DNA from: Mesocentrotus franciscanus
Lineage: Eukaryota; Echinodermata; Echinoidea; Camarodonta; Strongylocentrotidae
Length of the DNA: 64,000 nucleotides
Assembly (NCBI GenBank): GCA_037976565.1
Contig: CP137667.1
Coordinates: 34,639,366 to 34,703,365, forward strand
Reading direction: 5' to 3'
A model generated the notes under the pieces. That model saw only the letters and a program-made list of their open reading frames with translations, was not told the origin of the DNA and did not search any database. The position numbers and the translations under genes are program-made. Below are positions 12,277 through 25,636 of the stretch, piece by piece (position 1 is the stretch's first letter; every line of letters starts with the position of its first letter).

Positions 12277-15200
12277 TAGTGTACTTTATTATACAGTGTA
12301 GAAGTACAGTGTACATAAACTCAAGTTGATTTACACTGTACATGTAATTACAGTATACAGTAGTACAGGGTATTTGAAATGAAGTTCATGAACCCAAATA
12401 ACTTCTTAACCACAGGATTTTGTTGGCATTTTCATTTTCTTTTAAAATTTTACTGGTACAACTGTACATTTGTACATACATGTACAGTGAACAAAAATGG
12501 CCGGTCTTGATGTACGTTAAATAGTCATGTACATTTTATAGCTTCTGCGTTAATGGCGTGCTTACAGTAGGCCTACAAACACGTATATGAATTGTGTACA
12601 GACACTGAACATTTAACCTGTGTACATGAAATGCACAGCCTTAAAACTGTTTATTCAGAAACAGATTGTGTCCATTCTACAACTAAAAGGACCATAGCAA
12701 TTTTTATGGAGTAGGCCTACATTCATGTACAAAACCTATGGTCGTACAGATTTTAGACATCATGTCTGCTCTAACATTTCTCATTCTACAGTGCAATGGA
12801 GATTGTGTCAAAGGCTAACGTGTACTGCCATGCAGTATGAGGAATCGCCTGCATTGCTGAGATGACCTCATGCTGAGAGGTCACGGAACTAGAGTCTGTT
12901 TTCACTCAGCGTCTCCATGTTCAACTGCAAGCAATGCACATGTCTGTATTGTTGGAAATTTGTGAGTGTTGTAACACATACATGTACAAATGCCCATGCA
13001 GGCTTTACAGGCTTTGGTCGATGCAAAAGCTTGTTTAAAATAAGCCAGCACCAAGTGCAGCAAAGCTGTACAAATGTAGGTTTTGTGTGCAATTGTGGAT
13101 ATTGGTCCAAAGTTGATCATAGTTGAGGAAGGAGAAAATGATTATAATGGTACTTCATTTTCATCATGGAAACCCAAAGTACACTGTATGTAGCAGAGTA
13201 TAGTTAATGAGGTATAGTTAATGAGGTAATGTAGCAAATAATTAAATCAGCAAAAGTACACCTGTACATGTAAGTAAACTAATTCTTCATGTACTTCATT
13301 CATTTTGGTGTTCAAAAACTAATGCAGCAGTTACTTGAAGACATACATGTACATTTGTAGTACCACATACACCTGTAGGTTTGAAACCATGGGTGGCTTT
13401 GGTATAAATTTGAATAGACAATGGACTGCCGCAGTCAATGGTAGGCACACTGACTGTAAGCAATTTGACATAATTTCACCAATGTGGCCGTCTCGAAATT
13501 CACTTCAGAACAAGTGAAGGATTGAGTACCTCCACATCTTACATTTTTCCACTGGCCATCCGGATTAAAACTTTTTTTTACAGTGTACATGTACATGTAC
13601 ATGCATGGGCCCCCTGTAAAAATTATAATATTATTGTTGATCCATAAACATAAACCTTTCCTGGTTTCATGTTATACAAAAGGTATTGGTTTCTAATTCC
13701 AATGAGTCATGAGTATGACAATTTCATCTTCATATCCATTTTTATTGGATTCTTTCTATCCAAATTAAGTATCTCTTGGATTCAACTTTTTCAGCATTCT
13801 ACAACAAAAATAAAACCTTCTTTTACACAAGTATATGAGAGGACTAATTGAGTATACACCCTCATTGATCAAGCTCATTTGACTGTGGACATGGTGGACA
13901 GATTGAATATACATGACAAATGTTTGATTTCCCTGAGCTGAGAGTTGATGCAATGTCTGTCAGTTTAACTTTCAACAATAACAGCTTTCGCTTCCTTCTA
14001 TACAACTGTAGTTTCATAAGAAACAGATATTTCTTTCTTTCTCAAAACAGAAACTAATAAAATCTACTGCCTCATCTACTTTATCGTTTGTTTGTTTGTT
14101 TTTTTGAAGAATAGAATAGGTAGAAAACTTGCACAATCTCATCATAATTCATATCACTGTGACATCATTCGAATTCCACTTCTCAGCTCATGCTCGATCA
14201 CAGCCTCAAAGTCAAACACTATTGAAAATGTTACATCGCAATATATGCACCGGCTACATCATACATGGACACATGTCATGATCTTGCCCGTTATTCTTGG
14301 CTTGGTAAAGTCTACACAAAACAAAATCATAGCTGAAAATCTCAAGTCACATTTGACTTGTCACTCATTATTGACATTAACTCACTCACTCAGTCTCACT
14401 CTCAAGTCGCAGTCTTTAATAACGTCTTCTCAATCTCATTCCGAGACCCTTCTCGACCTGTCAAATCTCAAATCTACAAACAAGTCTTTTGATCATGATA
14501 TTTTAACATTTGGACCTATATTATCACCACCTTTCTGAACCAGACAGTCATGTTTACGTTGCGACTTTTGGAGTTTAGAACTCCGCCCTAAATCATGCCT
14601 CTCGTGTACAGGCCCAGGGTCGAAAGTCTACCACCAATGCATGGGGAATTACAACGTACACCAACGCTGTGCGGCCTACGACGGGGTTGAGTCCGGTCAG
14701 ATACACACACAAATCCCGATGGTAGTCTTCTCATGCGTACAATCACCGCATAAGTCCATTATCACTCCGGTGTCAGAACTTACCGATTTACTGGCAGCAA
14801 GTTGGCCAAAATTACCTCCAGTTATGTCACAGATTACAAGATGACAGGCATCAATATCGAATCAAAATGTCAAGATGTTCTCAATAAAATCCAGTAGTCC
14901 AGTGTAATACAGATTCCTAGAGCAAGTGAATTGACGTGAAAAACTCATAAATTTCTCGTGAGATCACTCGGCTCGATGCTCGATCACTGAATGGGCCATT
15001 TAGCACTATTGATATTTGTAAATGCATGCGCTGTATGAAATATAGTTCTCTCTTCGATTTTGATTTTTCAGCAGTTCTCTCAATTATTTGATTTCATTTA
15101 TATTTTACATACTATTTTAGTTATCATAGAGTTCACATTTCCACTCTTGTTGACAGGTTTTGAAAATAAAAAGTTTTTTACCAGTTCAGACTTTTCAGAT

Positions 15201-16850
15201 TTTCATCCGCTGGTTGTGCGGTCACCAAAAATGGCCGTCTTGTGTACATGCAGTGCAAAGGTTAATACTTCCTGGATATTTGTCAGCAATTTGTCAGCAA
15301 TTTGGCTTTCGAAAAAAATAGTGACCTTGACAATTTTTGACAAAATGGCTAATTTCTCAACTTTAAAAGTTCATCTAATGTGACAGTATAATTCCAAACA
15401 TGCGCTCATATATTATGTCTCGTTTCCACTTTGAGGTACAGGGAGAAAAAATGAAAGAGATAGACTCTACTAGACACTCTAGATCTACTAGATTTTTTTT
15501 TTAATGTTTTTGTCAAAAACCAAAAGCAGAAACATAAAACACAAGGATACAAAATATATATATTATGTACATATATACAATGGTTTAAGTCCAGGTAGTA
15601 CATGTAATCATGAATAGGGTCTCTCTACAGAAAAGGAACAAAAATACATTTAACGATATTGCATATTTTGCATGTTGTTGGTGTTGTTAATTCCCCGCCC
15701 GTAATCCGTTCCTAACCCTTTTTTCGTCTTGTTTGTTTATTTATAAAAATATACGACACGTATACTAGTAAGCTCCAGTGAGAATTGACCTGCTGTCATC
15801 TTTACACAAACTTCAACCATGGACACAAGTGACCCTCTCATCCTGAGCCGCTGGACACGAGTCGATCATAGGGTATCGATGCACGGGTTAATCAGTAATA
15901 ATTAATTATGATTAAAGATGATAATAATGATAACAATTTAAAAAACAAGTAGAAGAAGAAAAAAAAAGAAGGAGGAACTAAATTTAGTTCAATCACAACC
16001 AGTACCCAAACCATAAAACAACGGCTATTCATCGTAAGACATCAGATGCGGCACTCAGGGGCGTCCCAGCCCCTCGGGGCCCACACACACACATTTACAT
16101 GGCTTTCTGTAGTAGGTCCTATATAAAGTGCCCCTGTTCACTTCTACTATGAGCCCCTTTATTCTTAGTGACATTTACTGTGCCTCATGTCACTTCTGAT
16201 CAGTTTGTTTTTTTCTATAAAAAATGTGCGACTGGTCAACGTATTAAAAACAAGGTGCACTGAGAATAAAGATACACTCACAAAATATATAGGCCGACAT
16301 GAATGACATAGATGAAATGTGAAAATATTAAAATATAAAATGACTTATGGTAACATTCTGACCCGTCGAATCTCATCCCGAAATACGGTTGCGTTATATA
16401 GGCCTAATTTCGTTTTATACAATGTATATACTTTCCAAAATACTTCCTCTTATTTGAGTTGATTAGATATGTTAGAAAGTAAAGTTATTTCTTATGCATT
16501 CTCAGACTATGCCTCACTGTATCAGTAAAGTGTGATTTAGACTTGAAATGATTATTTACTTATGCCAATTATTAAGTATTTATGTAATCGATGTTCCTAT
16601 TTTATGAATTATGACCTTTTTTACATTCATTGTACAATTCATCCCTGCATGGACTACTTTTTTTAATTTCAATAAACAGAACATCGATTCTGATATTTTC
16701 ATGTAAAAAATCCACTAAAAAAGTATACACAGTGGCGTATCTAGGCATTATGCACAAGGAAATTGTGCCCCCTAAATTCAGCCACCTAAGAAGCGAACGA
16801 GTGTTATGTATTTTTTAGCCCTTTAGAGAGCAATTTCTTATGCATTTTAC
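12277..16850. other. Intergenic sequence without assignable genes
   Basis: I see scattered TACATG palindromes, short direct repeats (TATAGTTAATGAGG twice at about 13200) and AT-rich tracts. A GTAAGT-type donor can be read on the minus strand near 14785 after about 20 open codons, but no upstream acceptor or start supports an exon. Frames at 14.1-14.5 and 15.06-15.4 kb have no recognisable domain. Confidence 0.5.
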
Positions 16851-16869
16851 TCATAGGGAAATTTGTCAC

Positions 16870-17960
16870 TGGCGTACTGATGGGGGGCAGTTACACCCTC
16901 CCCCCCCCCAAAAAAAAAATCTCATAGGTGCCCCTTTTCCTACAACAAGTGCAAATTTTCCTTTGTAATAAGTGTCCCTTTCTATTCTCACAAGTGCCCC
17001 TATTCATCTCAGGTGGGTACCCCTTTTTGGGTACAAGAAATGCTCCTTACCACCTCTGATAAGTGGCAGTGCCCATTCACCTCTTATAATTGCCTATTTT
17101 CAAATCTAAGAGGTGTCCCTTATATTTTGACAAGTGCCTCTTCTTATTTGTATAAGTGCCCCTTTTCATCTCCAGTGAGTGCCCTTATTCAAATTTTAGA
17201 GATGCCTCATTTAACTTTGTAATAAGTGCCCTTTTTCATCTCTGATACGTGCCCCTGTTATTTTGACACGTGCCCCTTATCCTTTCTAATTAGTGCCATT
17301 TTCCTTCTGATAATTGCCACTAATTCTCCTTTGTAATAATTGCCCCTTTTTCGTTCTCATAAGTGATTTTTTCATCTCTGGTGAGTGCCCCTTATCGGGT
17401 GCGATAAGTGCCCCATTTTCACCTCTGATAAGTGCCCCTTTTTACTTTGACACGTGCTCCTTTTCTTTTCTAATAAGTGTAATTTTCCCATTGGATATGT
17501 GCCCCTTTTTTCCTTTCACCATAAAATGTGCTCATAATTTAAAGCAACTTAGAGCAAATTTTTCATTAATTTCGCCCAAAGCTCGCTCGCTAAGCTCGCT
17601 CGATTTAAAGTTGATATAATTATGTTTCTTATTAATTATTCTTTCTGTATTTCATGATTAGATTGTGCTTAAAACTTCATCGGATTTGTATTTTTTTCCT
17701 CTTTATAAGATGTGGTTTTTCGCACTGCGACCTCACAGATCTTAAAATGTTTGCTCGCTCGTAAATGCACAGTATGATGCTTAAGCAGTATCTTGGACCA
17801 TTTAAAGAGAGAAACAAACATTGAAATCATCCCTGATAATGTAATCACAAAGTAGAGGTATGTACCAATGTCTAAAAATGGCATATTTTCACTTTGAGGT
17901 TCCCTTCCTAGGTGCCCCTTTTTCCAGAAAGTGCCCCTTTTTTGGTGCCCCCCCCCCACT
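16870..17960. repeat. Degenerate minisatellite with 'aagtgcccctttt' units
   Basis: Between 16930 and 17510 the motif 'ataagtgcccctttt(c)atctctg' recurs every 30-45 bases, more than a dozen times, and reappears at 17905-17950. The block opens with 'ggcgtactgatggggggcag' and closes with 'ctccaccgcccctgg', as if the array were the body of a mobile element. A shorter relative of the opening stands at 22673. Confidence 0.7.
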
Positions 17961-18884
17961 TTGTAATACACTCCACCGCCCCTGGATAATGGGTGCGATA
18001 TTAACTTATCATCTCATTACTCAGTGTGTGAAGAACAATAATGTTAGCAATCAAGTAAGTTGTTATAGTGGGTAGATACAAAGCACTCTAGCCTCATGGA
18101 TAGTCAACATAACAACAAAAAAAGTACGCCGTAGCTAAAACGTAGTTTGTAGGCCCACATCGTGACCGTTATCGTCAATATCCGCAACCCCCCTTAAAAA
18201 ATGCCCATTATGGCACCTGATGGCGATGCGTTAGTTTTCTCCCCCAAACAAAACAAACAAGTTTTTTGCTCATTACGCCACTAAAATTTTTTACAGAGCT
18301 CTGCGATCATAGCCGTACGGGAATATTTCCACGAGATGAAGGGGCTGAAGCTTATTATCATGTTTCTAAATTTTGTGAGCGAGCGAACAAAAAAGACACT
18401 TTAATTATGATCAAAAGTGTAACTTCGTTATCAACATGCACTTCATAAGATACAGAGATGAATAATTGGAACACTTCGCTGTCCAAATATGAGGAGATTC
18501 GGGCGTACCGTTGCCCAGAATCATCCCGTTTCTTAAATTTTACGAGCAAAAAGACATTCTATTTTCTTTAATCATTAAAATGCACTAGCATATACAATTT
18601 CTATACTCGGTTACCTTATTCGTATTTGAAGAGGTTGAGGTTGATGAAAATTATATTTTAAGGGGCAGAGCAAAAAGAATTACTAATTTATCAAACGCCT
18701 TAATACACTAAACTATAATAAACTATACCCTAAACTGTGAAAGATGAAGGGCAAAAAGGAAAAAACAAACAAACGAGCAAAGACAAAATAGCCTGCAAAA
18801 TGAATGTCAATACTCAGTCCTTTTAGCTCTTTAAAGAGATATTCGATTGTGATAAAATTTCAAGCAAGGCCCCCCCCCGGCCCC

Positions 18885-19037
18885 TCCCCCTCTTTCTTTC
18901 TTTCTTTCTTTCTGTTTTCTTCTTCTTTGTCATCATCTTCTTGTTGCTGTTGTTCTTCTACTTCCTCCTGTTGTTGTTCTTCTTCCTCCTGTTGTTGTTG
19001 TTGTTCTTCTACATCTTCTTCTTCTTTTTCTTATTCT

Positions 19038-19080
<43 letters not shown>

Positions 19081-19100
19081 TCTCTCTCTCTCTTTCTTTC
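18885..19100. repeat. Pyrimidine-rich microsatellite block
   Basis: (TTTC)n, (TTC)n, (TTG)n and (CT)n runs follow one another. All long frames here (Ser, Leu/Phe or Arg/Glu runs) are artefacts of the repeats. Confidence 0.9.
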
Positions 19101-19736
19101 CGTCTCTGATTCTATCTTTTTTCTCCATTTATTTCCTATCTTCAAGTTCCTTCATAATTGTCTATATTCGATTTTGGGAGGTAGGGCTGGCCAACGGCTT
19201 CTAATAAACTAAGTTCAGAGGGGCAGAGCAGCAGAGTATGTATCCATGCACCTCATCCTGCCCCTGCCCCCTTTCTCTGTTGTTTCGAAAATATTAAGCA
19301 AAACAATTATGAAAAATACATGACCATACATGAAAAAATAGGGGGGGGGAGAAACATGAATATCGCTCACTAGATGGCGCTAGTACAATAGGTACATAGC
19401 AAGTTGATCTCGCTATGATTTCTTTTAGATTACTGTGTAGAGTTTCTGTTATGATAATTGGATGCAGCTCATGTTGGGTTCATGCTTGCTCCCATCCCCG
19501 TTCTCTTTTGTGATGTAACGATTAGAGATATAAAGATATAAAGAGTATGATAAAAACAGTTCAAGAGCGAAGGAAATGAGAGAAAAAAGTGGATATGCAT
19601 GATGAAACCATTAGCCAATAGATGGCGCTAGTACAATAAGTCATCGAGGATCTCTATGCAGTAAGTATAGTGAGTGGTAGGCCTACATCGTGGTGTTATG
19701 GGTACACCGACTGGTACGAGGTCTGTGGGGGAGGGG

Positions 19737-19960
19737 GCAGTGGCGGATCCAGGGGCAGGGGCCCGGGCCCCCTCCCTGGGAAAAAACACTTAAATCTAAC
19801 CCTTTTTTGTTAAAAACAAAGACGACGGGCCCCCTCCCCTGGCACAAAAACAAAAAAGTTGATGCCCCCTCTCCCCCCTCCCCAACTGAGCGAAATATCG
19901 ACAGGCGCGATTTTTCACATTTTCGGGGGCAAAAAAAAAAAAAAAACGGTGCTCACTACC
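19737..19960. mobile_element. hAT-like element end, truncated
   Basis: CAGTGGCGGATCCAGGGG is the same terminus seen inverted at 21036-21052. The interior shares 'aactgagcgaaat' and an A-run with the complete element at 20670. No second terminus or target duplication was found. Confidence 0.5.
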
Positions 19961-20669
19961 CTACCCTCAACTTAGTGATCTCATATTTCAAACATCGATA
20001 ACTTTCGTATTATTTAAATCTTTAGGCATTCTGTTTATCTTATTTGTCTGCTTTCATACAAATGAACTTATTACAAGAGTTGGATTGCCCTTCAACTCTT
20101 TGCATCAGGCCTGCCGCTAGCATCATAAACATTAAAGTTTAACACCTTTTAAAATTATTCCAAATAATAAAACCATATACATTTAAATGTATATAGAACG
20201 ATTAACAATAACATCAGCATCTCTCACAATAACAGATCATATTTAATACAATAACAGGAAGACCGTTGTTTGAAATGATTAGTTTGCGTGTCAATGACAT
20301 TTAGAAACTGGCTTTGCGTTTTGGGGATTACAGTGACAATAACATCTAAACCTTTTACCAACAATAAACTAAAAACTGTAATACCTTCTAGGTGACTCAG
20401 CTAAAAACAACAATCCACATCTTTCCAACCCTAATCATTCAGTGAAAGTTAAAGGGGCAGTCAGAATGTATCCCTGTACACATTAGTGTGACCACAGCTT
20501 TTCAGCCTCCAGAAAAGTATGATCCATTTGTCAAATTCACACCCTTCCGAGTTTTTCGCGCTTTTTCTCGAAAAAGTTACCCCTTAAACAAGTTTAACCC
20601 CACATCCCGTGAACAAGGTCAACACCTAAACAAAGCCTATCACTTTTAAAAATCTACATGTGTATTATT

Positions 20670-21052
20670 CAGGGGCGGATCCAGCCGGTGGCAAGGGAGG
20701 GGGCCTAAAAAGGGGCCCACTTCGTGCGAAAATTTGAAAATCGTGCCGGTCGATTTTTCGCTCAGTGGGGTAGTGAGCAAAAAAAAAAAAATTTTGGGCA
20801 CCCGAAAAAAAAATTTCCCTCCGGTAAGGGTTATTTTTTCTCCACCACCACCCCTTGGGCGCCAGGGGTAGTGAGCACAATTTTTTTTGGCACCCGAAAT
20901 TTTTTTCCCTACGGGAAGGGTTATTTTTTTCACCGCCACCCCCCCCCTTGGGCGCCAGGGGAGGGGGCCCAACTTCTTCTTTTTTCAAAAAAGGGTGTTT
21001 TTACCTGTTTTTTTTTCTAGGGGAGGGGGCCCCCCCCCTGGATCCGCCACTG
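20670..21052. mobile_element. Complete 383-bp hAT MITE with 8-bp target duplication
   Basis: The ends are CAGGGGCGGATCCAG and CTGGATCCGCCACTG. The 8-base sequence GTATTATT precedes the element (20662-20669) and follows it (21053-21060). An 8-bp duplication and a CAG terminus are hallmarks of hAT elements. Inside, a segment of about 75 bases ('cacccgaaa...gggttatttttt') is duplicated in tandem. It is non-coding and must rely on a transposase from elsewhere. Confidence 0.9.
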
Positions 21053-21674
21053 GTATTATTGATTCGTGCAATTCAAGGCTGTATAAAGTTCGGGCTAAGG
21101 TTGAGGAAAAGGGTACCCTAAATACTTTTTAACAAACTTAAAAAACATATACCGGCACTTTTCCTGATTTTTGCCCATTTGAAACTTTAACCAGCCAAAT
21201 AAAATAAAATTTCACGCCTTTTTTTGGGGGGAGGGGTTGGGCGTGGGGTTAGTAATTGTTTTGTTTTGTTGTCCTACATGTGTAAATCAATATATTTGAC
21301 TGAACCCGCCCCGGAAATCCGATAAAAAGTTAGCAAAAAGATATGAATTATAAAAAAAAATGTTGTAATTAACTTCTTGACGTAGCCCTAACTTTTCGAG
21401 CATCTCCCCTCTTTACTTTGTACTTAATTACCATTTTCAGGGTTGTTGAAATAAAGAGTAAATCTGTAAATTTTTGTGTAAATTAGACATGAGCCTGTGG
21501 TCAATTATTTCGGGTACATATAGATGTAGGCTAAAGTTAATGTACAATAAATATTAGACAAAGGTGCTTACATTGATCTGTTCTCTCATTTAATACTAAC
21601 TTGATATCTGAATGGAAGTTTATGGAATTTTAGCTGATTTTAATTTTGGTTCGCCCCCCCCCCCCATGTGTGTT

Positions 21675-21860
21675 GGTCTATAGCGGCACGTTCACTTGGT
21701 CAGCTCTCTGTCTTCGCCTACAAAATGGCTCAGACGATCGACCCCGGTTCGAATCTGAGTCACATCTTTCGGATGGTGACGTAGTAAAGGTCGGTCCCCA
21801 GACGTAATTACTGAATCATATCTGATTGATACACGTCTGTAAAAACCCACTAACACCCCC
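21675..21860 (+). mobile_element. tRNA-like SINE fragment
   Basis: B-box GGTTCGAATCT (about 21750) lies downstream of an A-box-like 'cttggtcagctctctg'. The tail 'ggatggtgacgtagtaaagg' resembles SINE bodies. No closed acceptor stem is seen. Confidence 0.45.
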
Positions 21861-22045
21861 ATGCAGGGGCGCCGGAAGTGGGAAGGCCCGGGGCGGTCGA
21901 GAAATCGAAAAGGGGCGTGGGCAAACGCAGTTTCGTCCCCAAAGCCCCTGATCACAATCACAATTATATTCCATTCAAAGAAAAGGAGAGTAAACAGGAA
22001 TTAAACTTCAAAAACATTCCGCATGCCCCTATATTTATCAATTAA

Positions 22046-22555
22046 AGGGAACCAAAACCTTCATCCTAAGTTACCTTTATTGTAAAGTTTAAACGATTTG
22101 AATAAGATTAGTGAAAAATTGAACAAAATCAGGCAAGGTATAAGGAAGTTAAAGCTAAAGAAATAACTTGTCACCAGAGGGCGATATTTAATTTGATGGC
22201 ATCATTTGTGGACAACTCTCCATGCCTTCTGATCATGGAATTTCATGTTTTCCTTCTTTCTTGTGATTGAGATAATCTACTCCCCTGAAAACAAGATATA
22301 GAATGCAGAATGATATTCTACTTCACATTTTATGAAGTCGGATATTGAACACAAATGAATACGAAGAAAATGAAAGAATTGTGAAATCCATGATCAGAAG
22401 GCATGGTGATATTAAATATCGCCCTCTGGTGACAAGTTATTTATTTAGCTTTAACTTCCTTATACCTTGCCTGATTTTGTTCAATTTTTCACTAATCTTA
22501 TTCAAATCGTTTAAACTTTACAATAAAGGTAACTTAGGATGAATTTTGGTTCCCT
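22046..22555. mobile_element. Foldback MITE with TTAA target duplication
   Basis: The ends AGGGAACCAAAACCTTCATC and its imperfect inverse GATGAATTTTGGTTCCCT are each bordered by TTAA (22042-22045, 22556-22559), as in piggyBac-type insertions. The arms pair for about 150 bases each. Both arms carry CACCAGAGGGCG, in opposite orientation. Confidence 0.8.
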
Positions 22556-24012
22556 TTAATGGAGGATTTTATAATAGCGATACGCACATATCCAGGAAAT
22601 GTTGTGAGAGGATGGGAAAGCGTGTGTGTTTTTTATGATAGGGGTGAGAAGACATGAGCCCCTGAACACTGGTGTACTGATGGGGCGGGGGCAGTTGCCC
22701 CCAAATTCAAACATTTAAAAATATTTATGTTTTATTTTCTCAAAACCAGAGGCAGTACATATAATCGAAATCATGCAATTTACATCATACTCAGAATAAT
22801 CAAAATACAACTCAGACTAATCAAAATATAATTCAAAAGTATAATTCTTAACATCAATTGCTAAACAAAAAAACTCTTTCATACATTTCCTTATTCGTTT
22901 AAAACAATAATAGTAATAATAATAATGATAAAATACTTAGTCATTTCATGTTCATTTTGTACTTCTTAAAAAAAACACTTTATCTGTTGAATTAAACAAA
23001 AATAAATAAATGCTTGTACATGAAATATTATAGTGTGTCAAAATATTGTTTAAAAAAAATATTTTAAAAAATACACACAGTACTACCCTGAAAAGAGAAA
23101 AAAAACTCCCCCAAAAAGAGAGATAAAGATTAAAAAACATCCAAAAACAACCCCCACAAAAAGCAAACAAATAAACAAACAAACAAGCAAACAAACAAAT
23201 ATAAACATAAAGTAAAGAAATACAGCTGGGATGGTTTATTTCTTATTCGATACCAGTGATTTACAAATGTTGCTGAAATGAGATGATTTTCCCGGATTTT
23301 TCTCATTTTTTTTGGTAAATTATACTTTTGTATGCGTTTGTTGGAAAATTACAAATTCTCAAATTTACAGTCAGGCAAAAAATATGCTTATTTAAAAGCC
23401 TTCATGTCAGGATCTGTAGAACGGCGGGGGCTCGGGGATCGAGCCTCCCTCACTTTTTTGAAAAGTATGTTAAAGAGAAAAAGAAAGAAAGAGAGAAAGA
23501 ACGAATGAGTGACCTGCCAGTGTCACAAATAAGGTATCTAAATATGCTTATCTGACCGTAATTTCATGCCTAAAACCCCTGAGCTTCCGGGGGCTCTGCG
23601 CCCCTTGACCTTTTTGCTCATTACGCCACTGCCCCTGAAAGGTGAGCCCCCTGGAATGTTGGCCCCCCCCCCATCCCAAACTGATTCCGGCGCGCCTGCG
23701 CCCCTATGGAAGAAACTAAATGTTACTTTGAACTCGAACTTGAAATTTTATATATCCCTACTTCATTCAAATAGGCCCACAGCTAGGCGCATCACAGTAG
23801 AACATGGAAATGAGATATTAGTTACATTATATAGTACATGTTTCTGAAGTAAAAACTCATTCAAATCAATTCTCAAAGCCCTCCTCCCTCCAAATTTCTC
23901 GAGGCGCGTGTAGAAAATGAATGTAACGAGATCATGCAGTCCCCCAAGCCGGGCCCCCATGGCCCCTAGTCACATAGGCCATGGAAAATGACGGGAAAAA
24001 AAGAAAAAGTTA
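22556..24012. other. Intergenic sequence with transposon debris
   Basis: Contains an orphan 'ggtgtactgatggggcggggg' terminus (22673), an A-rich block at 22.9-23.2 kb, and an inverted fragment of the 50-kb hAT satellite ('gaccgtaatttcatgcctaa', 23550-23630). No gene is seen. Confidence 0.55.
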
Positions 24013-25452
24013 GCAATTCAATTCAATTCAATTCAGAACTTTATTTCAGACTCAGCTGCACAAGGCAGAGGTCCATGAAACATATGTTACATATAGATAG
24101 GGAAAGAGCTTATACAAAACGTACAAAAACTAAAGAATATAACAAAGTAAACTATACTACGTATATATACAATGTAACTGTAACATGTGACCTGTATCTG
24201 TAAAATTGATAACAGTATAGCAATCTAACTCTAAGCTGTACCTAAACTGCAAAATTAAAATAACTATATGTATAACAAAATGAAATTGTAACTTAATTGT
24301 AACAATCTCTGCTCAACTAACTAGAACAATATACTAATAATAGATAACTAGATATTATAACAAGCAACAAGGACTATATAATACTGCAACCATGAGAGGC
24401 TGGGTAGTCCTTGGTAACACCATGCAAAATGATCAATTCCCATGTGTCAGCAGGCTATTAAGCCAAAATTTCCAGAGGCGTGTACCTAAGGCAACTTTAC
24501 GAGGGGTTCACTAATACCTTTACAATACCATTCTCAGAGACATCCACTCTCTGGATGAACTTATAAATGAGATTTCGTAATACAGCCAAACAGGCTGGAA
24601 CATTCAACTCAGCAAACATTTGACTAGCACTAAAGTATCTAGGTACCCTAAGAAGCATTCTCATGGCATCATTATAGGCCACAGTAAGCCTGTTCAAACT
24701 GCTCTTCTTAAAATTACACCACAGATGCGCAGTGTACAAAGGTGTACAGTATGCCCTAAATAATGCCACCTTCACATCCGGAGAACACATATGAAATTTC
24801 CTAACAAGCATATTACCTTGAGCATATAATTTACGACACTGTCGACTAATATCTTTATCATCACAAAGGTCCTCAGTAAAGAAATGACCAAGATACATGA
24901 CCTCTGTACAGACATTGAGTTTAGCTCCACATAAATAAAAATCCGGGAATACCAATCTACGGTGATCCTTACATCTAATATCATAACATGACTCTTTTTT
25001 GCATTATATTTGACATCATTATCATATCCATAATCAGAACAAATCTTGAGCAAACTCTGCAACCCAGCAGTTGACGGGCTAATAATAACGAGGTCATCTG
25101 CATACATTAAATGATTTACTACCATACCGGCAACTACACAGCCTTTTTTACAAGCATTCAAATTGTCAGATAGACCATCCATGTACAGGTTAAAGAGAAA
25201 GGGAGAAAGAATACCACCCTGTCTAACTCCATTACTGACATGGAATGGTTCAGAGACACTACTTCCCCATCTAGCCATCATAGTTTGATGGGCATACCAA
25301 AACACGAGTATCCTAATCAGGTACTTAGGAATACCTCTATCAGCCATTTTCGTAAACAGCTTTTCATGATTTATCCGATCAAAAGCTTTGGAAGCATCAA
25401 GAAAACAAAGAAACAAGGAAGAATTTCTGCTACGATAACTTGCAGATTTTTA
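24013..25452 (-). pseudogene. 5'-truncated non-LTR retrotransposon, reverse transcriptase remnant
   Basis: The minus strand encodes the central and C-terminal part of a LINE reverse transcriptase. FLDASKAFDRINHEKLF (catalytic block A) is followed by GVRQGGILSPFLFNLY, the YADDL catalytic motif, and a thumb and connector region to about 24497. A single frame change lies in the A-run near 25000, between AKKSHVM and CKDHRRLVFPDFY. The 3' end has AATAAA next to (ATTGA)n at 24014-24036, typical of CR1/L2-type elements. The N-terminal endonuclease is missing, so this is a truncated copy that cannot move. Confidence 0.85.
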
Positions 25453-25636
25453 AAGTAGACATTTTGGTAAAAAATGGATAGGAAAGGGGTACATTTGTTA
25501 CTGTGTTACACAGGTAAGCCGCATTGGGTAAGACAGGGGTGACACTCGGTTGGTTTGGCCCCCCTCGAGAAAAATAAATAAATCCGTCAGTGACGATGAC
25601 CTGAATGGCGTACAAACCACTGCACTGATCGCGTGT

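Noticed and set aside
14641..14860. Minus-strand open stretch before a good GTAAGT donor near 14785
   Set aside because: An in-frame TGA precedes it with no acceptor between, and no ATG is available, so it can at best be untranslated; there is no transcript evidence.
18804..19204. Serine-rich and Arg/Glu-rich long frames
   Set aside because: They are translations of (TTC)n and (CT)n microsatellites in different frames.
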